Shown here one piece after another: positions 1 through 5,747 of a stretch of 6,411 bases of DNA (its first letter is position 1; every line of letters begins with the position of its first letter). The translations under genes and the position numbers were made by a program. Origin of the DNA: Pseudomonadota bacterium. Lineage in GTDB: Bacteria; Pseudomonadota; Alphaproteobacteria; Rhodospirillales; Casp-alpha2. The stretch is taken from positions 1-6,411 of the forward strand of contig JADFNT010000105.1 of NCBI GenBank assembly GCA_022563215.1, in the 5' to 3' direction. A model generated the notes under the pieces. That model searched no databases. It worked only from the letters and a program-made list of their open reading frames with translations, and was not told the DNA's origin.

Positions 1-403
1 GGCCGGTACGCCCGAAACCGGAAATGGCGCAGTAAATAAGCCCCGGGTTTTCCTGGCGAAGCACGTCATACCCCAGGCCCAGCTTGTCCATGGTGTCGAT
101 CCGGTAATTTTCGATCACCGCGTCGGCTGTCTTCAGAAGCCGTTTCAACACTTCCTTGCCGGCGTCGTCCTTCAGGTTGACGGCGATGCCGCGTTTGTTG
201 CGGTTCATCATCATGAAGGCCGCCGCCTCGCCGTCGATGTCGGGGGGTAGGAAGTGCCTGGAATCGTCCCCGCCGGGGACCTTTTCCAACTTGATCACGT
301 CGGCGCCCATGTCGGCCAGCATCAGGCCGCAGGTCGGCCCAGCCATGATGTGCGCCAGTTCGATGACCTTGAGGCCGGAAAGAGGCCCGCCGCTTCCCGC
401 CAT
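1..403 (-). CDS. CaiB/BaiF family (family III) CoA-transferase, N-terminal part, truncated by window edge
   Basis: Family III CoA-transferases move CoA between carboxylic acids through an enzyme-bound anhydride; they are cytosolic interlocked dimers. The 134 visible residues follow the family N-terminus in order: LSGLKVIELAHIMAGP (8-23), LADMGADVIKLEKVPGGD (29-46), NRNKRGIAVNLK (67-78), the ADAVIENYR segment (93-101) and GLIYCAISGFGRTG (121-134). The usual ENFRPG reads ENYRID here. The catalytic aspartate (Asp169 in formyl-CoA transferase) lies beyond the edge, so activity and substrate cannot be judged; family members usually have about 400 residues. The ATG at 403-401 is one base past the crotonase stop, with AAGGG (412-416) eight bases upstream inside the crotonase 3' end, which suggests translational coupling. 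It is the last visible gene of the minus-strand operon. Family is secure; substrate unknown. Confidence 0.9.
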   Translation of the reverse strand, partial: MAGSGGPLSGLKVIELAHIMAGPTCGLMLADMGADVIKLEKVPGGDDSRHFLPPDIDGEAAAFMMMNRNKRGIAVNLKDDAGKEVLKRLLKTADAVIENYRIDTMDKLGLGYDVLRQENPGLIYCAISGFGRTG

Positions 404-404
404 G

Positions 405-1184
405 TCAGCGGCCCTTGAATTCAGGTTTTTTCTTGTCCAGAAACGCCTGATAGCCGGTCCGGAAGTCTTCGGTATCGAAACAGGCGAAGCATTCTTTTTT
501 CTCGGCATCGCTCAGCGGCGTCGGATCGGCCAGCCGGTCCAGGAACTTCCGGTGCCAGCGGTGGACCAGGGGCGCGCCGTCGGCGATGCGCCGGGCCGTC
601 GCCATGGCCTCGGCCTCGACCTCGTCATCGGCGACGATACGGCTGACGAGTCCTTTTTGCAGCGCCTCGGGAGCGTCCATGATCCGCCCCTCGAGGAGAA
701 TTTCCAAGGCCACCTGAGGGCCGACAAGATCGCGCAGGCAACTGATTTCAGGATACGCCATCACCAGCCCAAGCTTGCTGATCGGCACCCCGAAGCGGCT
801 CGATTCGCCGCAGATGCGGATATCGCAAAGGCCCGCAACCTCCAGGCCGCCGCCGACGCAGACCCCCTTGATCATGGCTACCGTCGGCGTCGCGCAGTCG
901 CGAAGGATGCCGATGCTTTTGTGCATCAATTCCCCGTAGGCTTCCGCCTGTTCGGCGTTGGACCGTTCCTCGGCAAATTCGGAAATGTCGTTGCCAGGGC
1001 AGAAGGCCCTGTCGCCGGCGCCGCGAAGCACGATGCAACGGACCTCGGTGTCCGACGAAAGTCCGTCTAGGGTTTCACCCAACAGCTTCCACATGTCCTT
1101 GGTAAAGGCATTGAGCTTTTGCGGACGGTTGAGGATCACCGTCGCGATGTCGTCCGTACGCTCAACCAGGATGGTATCGGCCAT
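405..1184 (-). CDS. Crotonase-fold protein (enoyl-CoA hydratase/isomerase family), 259 aa
   Basis: Crotonase superfamily enzymes bind acyl-CoA and stabilise a thioester enolate in an oxyanion hole; they are usually cytosolic trimers or hexamers. Visible motifs are LNRPQKLNAF (18-27), the first oxyanion segment AFCPGNDISEF (60-70), the second, GVCVGGGLEVAGLCDI (107-122), and a C-terminal TGYQAFLDKKKPEF (243-256). Against rat mitochondrial hydratase, Glu144 (in GGGCE) is kept as Glu115, but Glu164 (in FGQPE) is Ile135 (FGVPI), and the usual PGAGGTQRL loop reads AYPEISCL (143-150). Hydration by the classical two-glutamate mechanism is therefore doubtful; isomerase, hydrolase or decarboxylase activity is possible. 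Start: MADTILVERT at 1184 gives normal family length. The frame stays open for 42 more codons to 1310, but those overlap the upstream aminotransferase gene and are not crotonase-like. A weak GAAAG (1193-1197) precedes the ATG. Family sure, reaction unsure. Confidence 0.9.
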   Translation of the reverse strand: MADTILVERTDDIATVILNRPQKLNAFTKDMWKLLGETLDGLSSDTEVRCIVLRGAGDRAFCPGNDISEFAEERSNAEQAEAYGELMHKSIGILRDCATPTVAMIKGVCVGGGLEVAGLCDIRICGESSRFGVPISKLGLVMAYPEISCLRDLVGPQVALEILLEGRIMDAPEALQKGLVSRIVADDEVEAEAMATARRIADGAPLVHRWHRKFLDRLADPTPLSDAEKKECFACFDTEDFRTGYQAFLDKKKPEFKGR

Positions 1185-1215
1185 CGGATTGTCTTTCGGC
1201 TCCGGACGCGGGCGC

Positions 1216-2427
1216 TTAGGCCGACGCCCTTGCCGGTTGGGAGCCCGCACCTTCGGCGGCGTCCGGGTTGGCCAGGTATTCAAGCGCCGCGTTGACGCCG
1301 CCCTTGGCATGGGGAACGCCGGCGAGCCCCAAGCCCATTTCGACCCCGGCCAGGGTGCCGACCAGCATCAGGTCGTTGAAATCGCCCAGGTGGCCGATGC
1401 GGAAGACCTTGCCCTTGACCTTGCCGAGGCCGGTGCCCAGGGACATGTCGAAACGATCAAGGATCACGGCGCGAAGGGCGTCGGCATCATGGCCGTCGGG
1501 CATCAGGACGGCGGTCAGGACCGGCGAATATTCTTCCACGTCCAGACAAAGAATTTCCAGGCCCCAGGCGCGGACAGCGCGGCGGGTGGCTTCGGCCATC
1601 CGGTTGTGGCGGGCGAAGACGTTATCCAGGCCTTCCTCCAGCAGCATGTTCAAGGCTTCGTCCAATCCGTAAAGCAGGTTGGTCGACGGCGTATAGGGGA
1701 AAAAGCCGTTGGCGTTGTTCGAGAGCATGCCCTGCCAATCCCAATACGACCGGGGCAGGTTGGCCTTTTCACCGGCGGCCAGGGCTTTTTCGCTGACGGC
1801 GTTGAAGCCGAGTCCTGGCGGCAGCATCAGGCCCTTCTGGGAACAGCCGACGGTGACGTCGACGCCCCATTCGTCGTGGCGGTAATCGACCGAGGCCAGG
1901 GACGAAATGGTATCGACGAACAGCAGCGCCGGATGATTGGCGGCGTCCATGGCGGCCCTGACGGCGGCAACGTTGGAAACCACGCCGGTCGAGGTTTCAT
2001 TGTGGACGACTGAGACGGCCTTGATCGCGTGGTCCTTGTCTTCGGAAAGCCTGGATTCGACTTCCGCCGCCGAAACGCCGTGACGCCAGTCGCCTTCGAC
2101 CATGTCCACGTCAAGCCCCAGGCGACCGGCCAGTTCCCGCCACAGGATGGCGAATTGCCCGGTTTCGAACATCAGCACCCGGTCGCCGGGGGACAAGGTA
2201 TTGACCAGCGCCGCCTCCCACGCCCCGGTCCCGGACGAGGGATAGGTAATGACGGGGCCTTCGGTCTTGAAGACGGTTTTCAGCCGCTCGAGGATACTCA
2301 GGGTGAATTCGCCGAATTCCGGCCCGCGGTGGTCCATGGTCGCCCGGTCGATAGCGCGGAGAACGCGGTCCGGAACGTTGCTCGGCCCCGGAATCTGCAG
2401 AAAATGGCGGCCGCTTCGGTAAGACAT
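1216..2427 (-). CDS. Class V PLP-dependent aminotransferase, serine/alanine/aspartate-glyoxylate type, 403 aa
   Basis: It probably transfers an amino group between an amino acid and a 2-oxo acid, typically serine plus glyoxylate to hydroxypyruvate plus glycine. It is a cytosolic fold-type I PLP enzyme of full family length. Seen in order: N-terminal GRHFLQIPGPSNVPD (6-20), PLP phosphate-binding SSGTGAWEA (64-72), HNETSTGV (142-149), the pyridine-nitrogen Asp172 in FVDTISS, the Schiff-base Lys198 in CSQKGLMLPPG (195-205), FFPYTPSTNLLYGL (242-255), and the likely carboxylate-binding Arg343 in KVFRIGHLGD (340-349). The last 15 or so residues are Ala/Pro/Gly-rich and probably disordered. The start at 2427 has a strong SD, AGGGAGG, nine bases upstream. 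It leads the minus-strand operon, 31 bases before the crotonase. BhcA-like aspartate-glyoxylate and ureidoglycine-glyoxylate aminotransferases share this architecture, so the amino donor is open and no gene symbol is given. Confidence 0.9.
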   Translation of the reverse strand: MSYRSGRHFLQIPGPSNVPDRVLRAIDRATMDHRGPEFGEFTLSILERLKTVFKTEGPVITYPSSGTGAWEAALVNTLSPGDRVLMFETGQFAILWRELAGRLGLDVDMVEGDWRHGVSAAEVESRLSEDKDHAIKAVSVVHNETSTGVVSNVAAVRAAMDAANHPALLFVDTISSLASVDYRHDEWGVDVTVGCSQKGLMLPPGLGFNAVSEKALAAGEKANLPRSYWDWQGMLSNNANGFFPYTPSTNLLYGLDEALNMLLEEGLDNVFARHNRMAEATRRAVRAWGLEILCLDVEEYSPVLTAVLMPDGHDADALRAVILDRFDMSLGTGLGKVKGKVFRIGHLGDFNDLMLVGTLAGVEMGLGLAGVPHAKGGVNAALEYLANPDAAEGAGSQPARASA

Positions 2428-2436
2428 CTCTTTTTT

Positions 2437-2443
2437 CCTCCCT
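2437..2443 (-). promoter_or_regulatory. Strong ribosome binding site of the aminotransferase
   Basis: On the minus strand this reads AGGGAGG, followed by nine A/G-rich bases (aaaaaagag) and the ATG. It is the strongest SD in the window and fixes the start at 2427. Confidence 0.85.
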
Positions 2444-2459
2444 GGTTGCCCCTTGGCTT

Positions 2460-2476
2460 CCCCTGGCGCCTAGGGG
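2460..2476 (-). other. GC-rich hairpin in the aminotransferase leader
   Basis: On the plus strand CCCCT (2460-2464) and AGGGG (2472-2476) pair around a 7-base loop containing GGCGCC. An alternative six-pair stem is GCCCCT (2448-2453) with AGGGGC (2472-2477). The two forms exclude each other and lie just upstream of the SD at 2437-2443. Pairing is seen; a role in translation control is inference. There is no U-tract, so it does not look like a terminator. Confidence 0.4.
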
Positions 2477-2493
2477 CCTCGGGGCAGATGAGC

Positions 2494-2521
2494 GAAATCA
2501 GGCCTTTTCGGCTTTGATTTC
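2494..2521. repeat. Inverted repeat GAAATCA/TGATTTC at the predicted 5' end of the aminotransferase transcript
   Basis: GAAATCA (2494-2500) is exactly complementary to TGATTTC (2515-2521). The 14 bases between can add a GCC/GGC stem after a small internal loop. It begins about six bases past the predicted minus-strand transcription start (near 2527). It could be a 5'-terminal RNA hairpin or a DNA-binding site; the sequence does not decide. Confidence 0.45.
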
Positions 2522-2533
2522 AACCATCTCAAA

Positions 2534-2561
2534 ATTATGCATGCAATTTATCTTAAAACAA
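2534..2561 (-). promoter_or_regulatory. Predicted sigma70-type promoter of the aminotransferase operon
   Basis: The minus strand carries TTGTTT (plus 2556-2561), a 16-base spacer and CATAAT (plus 2534-2539, five of six consensus bases). A start near 2527 would give a leader of about 100 bases. The TGCATGCA site (2538-2545) overlaps the -10 end, where a bound repressor would block polymerase. No other pair on this strand looked as good. Prediction only. Confidence 0.5.
2538..2545. promoter_or_regulatory. Putative operator copy 1, TGCATGCA
   Basis: This 8-base palindrome sits at the -10 of the minus-strand promoter; the minus strand reads TTGCATGCATAAT. TGCATGCAA, followed closely by TTTAT, is shared with the second copy 152 bases away. 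It resembles the TTG-N4-CAA operators known for several FCD-type GntR regulators, and such a regulator is encoded at 5740-6411. Assigning it as the ligand protein is inference. Confidence 0.4.
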
Positions 2562-2681
2562 CACCTTTGATCCCAAACAACGTCTATCAAGGCTATGTTA
2601 AACTAACTTATTGAAATTCATGAGTTTATTAAAGTTTAAATTGAAACAAACAACCACGGTCAGAAATTTTCAGATCATCTG

Positions 2682-2709
2682 TTGTTTTTTGCATGCAAAA
2701 ATTTATAAT
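2682..2709 (+). promoter_or_regulatory. Predicted sigma70-type promoter of the oxidoreductase-regulator operon
   Basis: TTGTTT (2682-2687), a 16-base spacer and a perfect TATAAT (2704-2709). The predicted start near 2716 gives a leader of about 50 bases before the ATG at 2766. The spacer contains the TGCATGCA palindrome. The -35 matches only three of six consensus bases, so an activator or the -10 alone may matter. Confidence 0.6.
2686..2701. promoter_or_regulatory. Putative operator copy 2, 16-base perfect palindrome TTTTTGCATGCAAAAA
   Basis: The palindrome is exact over 16 bases and lies almost wholly between the -35 and -10 of the plus-strand promoter, a classic repressor position. Its core TGCATGCA equals that of copy 1, and its TTG-N4-CAA form matches the general pattern of FCD-GntR operators. 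It has no loop and is not a terminator. Binding by the regulator at 5740-6411 is a testable inference. Confidence 0.5.
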
Positions 2710-2733
2710 CATTTTCTCAGGAATCAACCTTCC

Positions 2734-2756
2734 AGGGAAAGCTTTAACTGCGCTTT
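2734..2756 (+). other. Leader element: distant AGGG and a small hairpin before the oxidoreductase start
   Basis: The only SD-like sequence, AGGG (2734-2737), is 28 bases from the ATG. AAAGC (2738-2742) can pair with GCTTT (2752-2756) around a 9-base loop; folding would bring AGGG to an effective nine bases from the start. The stem is only five pairs, so stability is doubtful. Alternatively TATATA (2756-2761) could act as a -10 for a leaderless mRNA. Confidence 0.3.
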
Positions 2757-2765
2757 ATATAGTTT

Positions 2766-5747
2766 ATGGCCGCCCACTCCAGAGGTCCAGCAGGGACAAC
2801 CACCCCCGTCGGCGACAGCGCCCTGGCCGGACGGCTGACGCGGGAGGTCGAGGGTGAGGTTCTGTTCGATTCGTTCAGCCGCGGCCGCTATTCGACCGAT
2901 GCCTCCCACTACCAGATAGAACCGATCGGCGTCGTCATCCCGAAAACCGCCGATGACATTACCCGTGTCATCGAAATCGCCGCCGACGAAGGCGTGCCGG
3001 TCCTGCCCCGGGGCGGCGGCACGTCGCAATGCGGCCAGACGGTCGGCGAAGCGGTCGTCGTCGACGTTTCCAAACACCTGAACCGGATCCTCGACTTCGA
3101 CGCCGAGGCCCGCACCGCCTGGGTCGAGCCGGGTCTGGTGCTCGATCAATTGAACGCTTTTCTCAAGCCCCACGGGCTTTGGTTCCCAGTCGATGTTTCC
3201 ACCTCCAGCCGCGCCACCCTCGGCGGCATGACCGGCAACAACAGTTGCGGGGCCAGGTCCATCCGCTACGGCCCAATGCGGGACAACGTCCGCGCCATCG
3301 AGGCGGTCTTGATGGACGGCGAAACCATGCATTTCGGGGAGCTTTCAGACAACGTGGCGGGAGCAGGGCTGACGCCGCGCCAGCAGGCCCTGGTCGCCGG
3401 CCTGCTAGACCTCGGCCGCCGGGAGGCTGAAGAGATCAAGGAACGATTCCCCGACCTGATGCGCCGCGTCGGCGGCTACAACATCGATGCGCTGATGCCG
3501 GGCGGATCGAAGCGCGGCGACTGGGCGAAAACTACCGTCGGCCATCCTCAGACCCACCCCAACCTGGCGCACCTTCTGGTCGGCTCGGAAGGGACGCTCG
3601 CCTTTTCGACCCGCATTCAGATCGACCTGCAGCCCCTTCCCGCCCATAAGGTCCTGGGAATTTGCCATTTCTCCACTTTTTTCGACGCCATGGATTCGAG
3701 CCGCCATATCGTCGAGTTGGACCCGTCGGCGGTGGAGTTGGTGGACCGCACCATGATCGATCTTGCCCGCGACATTCCGTTGTTCCGCCCGACCGTGGAA
3801 AGGTTCGTCCGGGGCCAGCCCGAGGCCCTGTTGCTGGTCGAATTCGCCGGCCAAGACCGCGATGTTCAGCTTCGGAGCCTGAAACGGCTGGGCGAACTGA
3901 TAGGGGACCTGGGCTTTCCGGGCACCGTCCTCGAAGCCGTCGATGCGGATTTCCAGGAAGCCGTCTGGGAAGTCCGCAAGGCCGGCCTCAACATCATGAT
4001 GTCCATGAAAGGCGACGGAAAGCCGATCTCCTTCATCGAGGACTGCGCCGTCCGGCTCGAAGACCTGGCCGAATACACAAGCCGCCTGACCGACATCTTC
4101 CACAAGCACGGCACCAACGGCACCTGGTATGCCCATGCCTCGGTCGGCTGCCTGCACGTGCGGCCGGTGCTCAACCTCAAGTCCGAGATCGACGTCAAGA
4201 AAATGCGCGACATCGCCGAAGAGGCCTTCGCCATGGTGCGCGAATACAAAGGATCGCATTCCGGTGAGCACGGCGACGGCCTTGTCAGGTCCGAATTCCA
4301 CCAACCCATGTTCGGCAACCGCATGATCCAGGCCTTCGAGGACGTGAAGGACGCCTTCGACCCGGAGGGGCTGCTTAATCCGGGAAAGATCGTGCGCCCG
4401 TCGAAAATGGATGACCGGTCGCTGTTCCGCTACAAGCCCGGTTATCAGGTGCCGCCGATGGAAACGGCTTTCGACTGGTCCGATTGGGGCGGCTTCGGCG
4501 GCGCCGTGGAAATGTGCAACAACAACGGGGCGTGCAGGAAATTCGATGCCGGCGTGATGTGCCCGTCCTTTCGCGCCACCGGCGACGAGAAACACCTGAC
4601 CCGCGGCCGGGCCAATACCTTGCGGTTGGCGTTGTCCGGGCAGCTCGGCGCCGATGCTTTCACTTCCGATGCGCTTTTCGAAACCATGAAGCTTTGCGTC
4701 GGTTGCAAGGGCTGCAAACGGGAATGCCCGACCGGCGTCGACATGGCGAAGATGAAGATGGAATTCCTTCATCACTACAACAAACGCCACGGGCTTCGGT
4801 TGTTCGACCGCCTGGTGGCGTATTTGCCGCGCTATGCCCCGTGGGCGTCCAGGCTGGGACCTATTCTCAATCTCCGCGACCGGATTCCAGGATTGTCGAG
4901 GCTGAGCGAGGTTCTTTTAGGCTTCAGCTCGAAACGGAAACTGCCGCCCTGGCGGCGGGACCCTTTCCGCGCCAACGAAGCCAAGGTGGAAACAGGGAAC
5001 GGCCCCGAAGTGGTGCTGTGGGCCGATACCTTCAATACCTATTTCGAGCCCGAAAACGCCCGCGCCGCCTTGAAGGTCCTGCAGGCAGCCGGCTTTAGGG
5101 TCCACCTGCCCCGCGCCGCTGACGGCGGCCGGCCGCTTTGCTGCGGACGCACGTTTCTGGCCGTCGGCCTGATCGACGAAGCCAAGGCCGAAGCCCGGCG
5201 CATGCTGGAGGCGCTTAAACCCTTCGTCGAGCGGGGTGTGCCGGTGGTTGGGTTGGAGCCGTCGTGCCTGTTTACCCTGCGCGACGAATTCAAGGCCATG
5301 CTGCCGGGCGCGGAAACCGACGAGCTGGCGGGGATCGCGCTGACGTTCGAGGAGTTCCTGAGCCGCGAGCAGGACTCAGGCAAACTGAAACTGAACCTTT
5401 CCCCCTTGAACGTTGACCACGCCATCGTTCACGGCCATTGCCACCAGAAGGCTTTCGCCGTCATGGACGAGGTAAAGACGGCCTTGGGGCTGGTCCCGGA
5501 CCTTGAGGTCGAAATCATCGATTCCGGGTGTTGCGGCATGGCCGGTGCCTTTGGTTATGAGGCCGGCAACTACGATATCTCCATGACCATGGGGGAGATC
5601 AGTCTTTTGCCTGCCGTCCGAGGCGCGTCCTCCGATACCCTGATCGTCGCCAGCGGCACCAGCTGCCGGCACCAGATCAGAGACGGCGCCGGACGCGAGG
5701 CGGTGCATGTGGCCAGGGTGCTGGAGGAGGCGTTAGGTCATGAATAA
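2766..5747 (+). CDS. FAD and iron-sulfur oxidoreductase, D-2-hydroxyacid dehydrogenase type (YdiJ-like), 993 aa
   Basis: It probably oxidises a D-2-hydroxy acid (lactate, 2-hydroxyglutarate or glycolate are family candidates) to the 2-oxo acid with FAD and passes electrons via Fe-S centres, likely to quinone; no signal peptide or membrane span is seen. Domains: FAD-binding PCMH fold at about 49-190 with PRGGGTSQCGQ (81-91) and GGMTGNNSCGARSIRYG (153-169); FAD oxidase C-terminal domain at about 295-545, with His457, His464 (HASVGCLH) and Glu501 (SGEHGDG) placed like the Zn ligands of D-2-hydroxyglutarate dehydrogenase; a three-Cys motif (C584, C590, C599); a full CVGCKGCKRECP motif (C644, C647, C650, C654); two CCG domains (C792/C793/C834 and C892/C922/C923/C967). 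Length is close to E. coli YdiJ. The ATG is the only usable start: an in-frame TAG lies at 2760-2762 and no SD is adjacent. It overlaps the regulator gene by 8 bases. Confidence 0.93.
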   Translation: MAAHSRGPAGTTTPVGDSALAGRLTREVEGEVLFDSFSRGRYSTDASHYQIEPIGVVIPKTADDITRVIEIAADEGVPVLPRGGGTSQCGQTVGEAVVVDVSKHLNRILDFDAEARTAWVEPGLVLDQLNAFLKPHGLWFPVDVSTSSRATLGGMTGNNSCGARSIRYGPMRDNVRAIEAVLMDGETMHFGELSDNVAGAGLTPRQQALVAGLLDLGRREAEEIKERFPDLMRRVGGYNIDALMPGGSKRGDWAKTTVGHPQTHPNLAHLLVGSEGTLAFSTRIQIDLQPLPAHKVLGICHFSTFFDAMDSSRHIVELDPSAVELVDRTMIDLARDIPLFRPTVERFVRGQPEALLLVEFAGQDRDVQLRSLKRLGELIGDLGFPGTVLEAVDADFQEAVWEVRKAGLNIMMSMKGDGKPISFIEDCAVRLEDLAEYTSRLTDIFHKHGTNGTWYAHASVGCLHVRPVLNLKSEIDVKKMRDIAEEAFAMVREYKGSHSGEHGDGLVRSEFHQPMFGNRMIQAFEDVKDAFDPEGLLNPGKIVRPSKMDDRSLFRYKPGYQVPPMETAFDWSDWGGFGGAVEMCNNNGACRKFDAGVMCPSFRATGDEKHLTRGRANTLRLALSGQLGADAFTSDALFETMKLCVGCKGCKRECPTGVDMAKMKMEFLHHYNKRHGLRLFDRLVAYLPRYAPWASRLGPILNLRDRIPGLSRLSEVLLGFSSKRKLPPWRRDPFRANEAKVETGNGPEVVLWADTFNTYFEPENARAALKVLQAAGFRVHLPRAADGGRPLCCGRTFLAVGLIDEAKAEARRMLEALKPFVERGVPVVGLEPSCLFTLRDEFKAMLPGAETDELAGIALTFEEFLSREQDSGKLKLNLSPLNVDHAIVHGHCHQKAFAVMDEVKTALGLVPDLEVEIIDSGCCGMAGAFGYEAGNYDISMTMGEISLLPAVRGASSDTLIVASGTSCRHQIRDGAGREAVHVARVLEEALGHE
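5723..5730 (+). promoter_or_regulatory. Ribosome binding site of the GntR regulator
   Basis: GGAGGAGG inside the oxidoreductase 3' end, nine bases before the ATG at 5740. It favours this start over the in-frame ATG at 5758, which has no comparable SD, and indicates translation coupled to the upstream gene. Confidence 0.75.

Larger units (their letters stand above)
2512..2581. repeat. Direct repeat CTTTGATnnCAA flanking the minus-strand promoter core
   Basis: CTTTGATTTCAACCATC (2512-2528) and CTTTGATCCCAAACAAC (2565-2581) match at 13 of 17 positions, including CTTTGAT and CAA. They start 53 bases apart, close to five helical turns, and bracket the -35/-10 elements at 2534-2561. Such phasing suits a looping or cooperative regulator, but two short copies in AT-rich DNA can arise by chance. 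Confidence 0.35.
2428..2765. other. AT-rich divergent intergenic control region
   Basis: These 338 bases separate the divergent aminotransferase and oxidoreductase genes. G+C is about 31% over 2521-2760 (74 of 240 counted), whereas 2440-2515, nearest the aminotransferase, is GC-rich and hairpin-prone. I see no supported gene: an open frame at 2611-2838 has no recognisable family, no SD and runs into the oxidase gene out of frame. The region holds two outward-facing promoter candidates, two TGCATGCA sites, a CTTTGAT direct repeat and leader hairpins, listed separately. Confidence 0.85.

Noticed and set aside
156..1070. Plus-strand open frame of 304 codons
   Set aside because: It lies antisense to the CoA-transferase and crotonase genes, both with clear family motifs; the translation has no recognisable domain and reflects GC-rich codon bias.
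1185..1310. 42-codon N-terminal extension of the crotonase
   Set aside because: Arg/Pro-rich, overlaps the aminotransferase 3' end, and is not part of the crotonase fold; the ATG at 1184 gives the normal length.
958..2013. Plus-strand open frame of 351 codons
   Set aside because: Antisense shadow of the crotonase and aminotransferase genes, low-complexity translation with no motif.
2671..2681. Inverted repeat CAGATcATCTG next to the plus-strand -35
   Set aside because: Only five pairs around one base and no second copy seen; noted but too weak to list as a site.
2686..2701. Palindrome with T and A tracts as a rho-independent terminator
   Set aside because: A perfect palindrome with no loop and an AT-rich stem, lying between divergent genes inside a promoter spacer; an operator fits better.
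2611..2838. 75-codon plus-strand frame in the control region
   Set aside because: No SD and no family resemblance; it runs through the predicted promoter into the oxidoreductase gene out of frame.
3405..4790. Minus-strand open frame of 461 codons
   Set aside because: Antisense to the 993-residue oxidoreductase, which has cofactor motifs throughout; no domain in the antisense translation.
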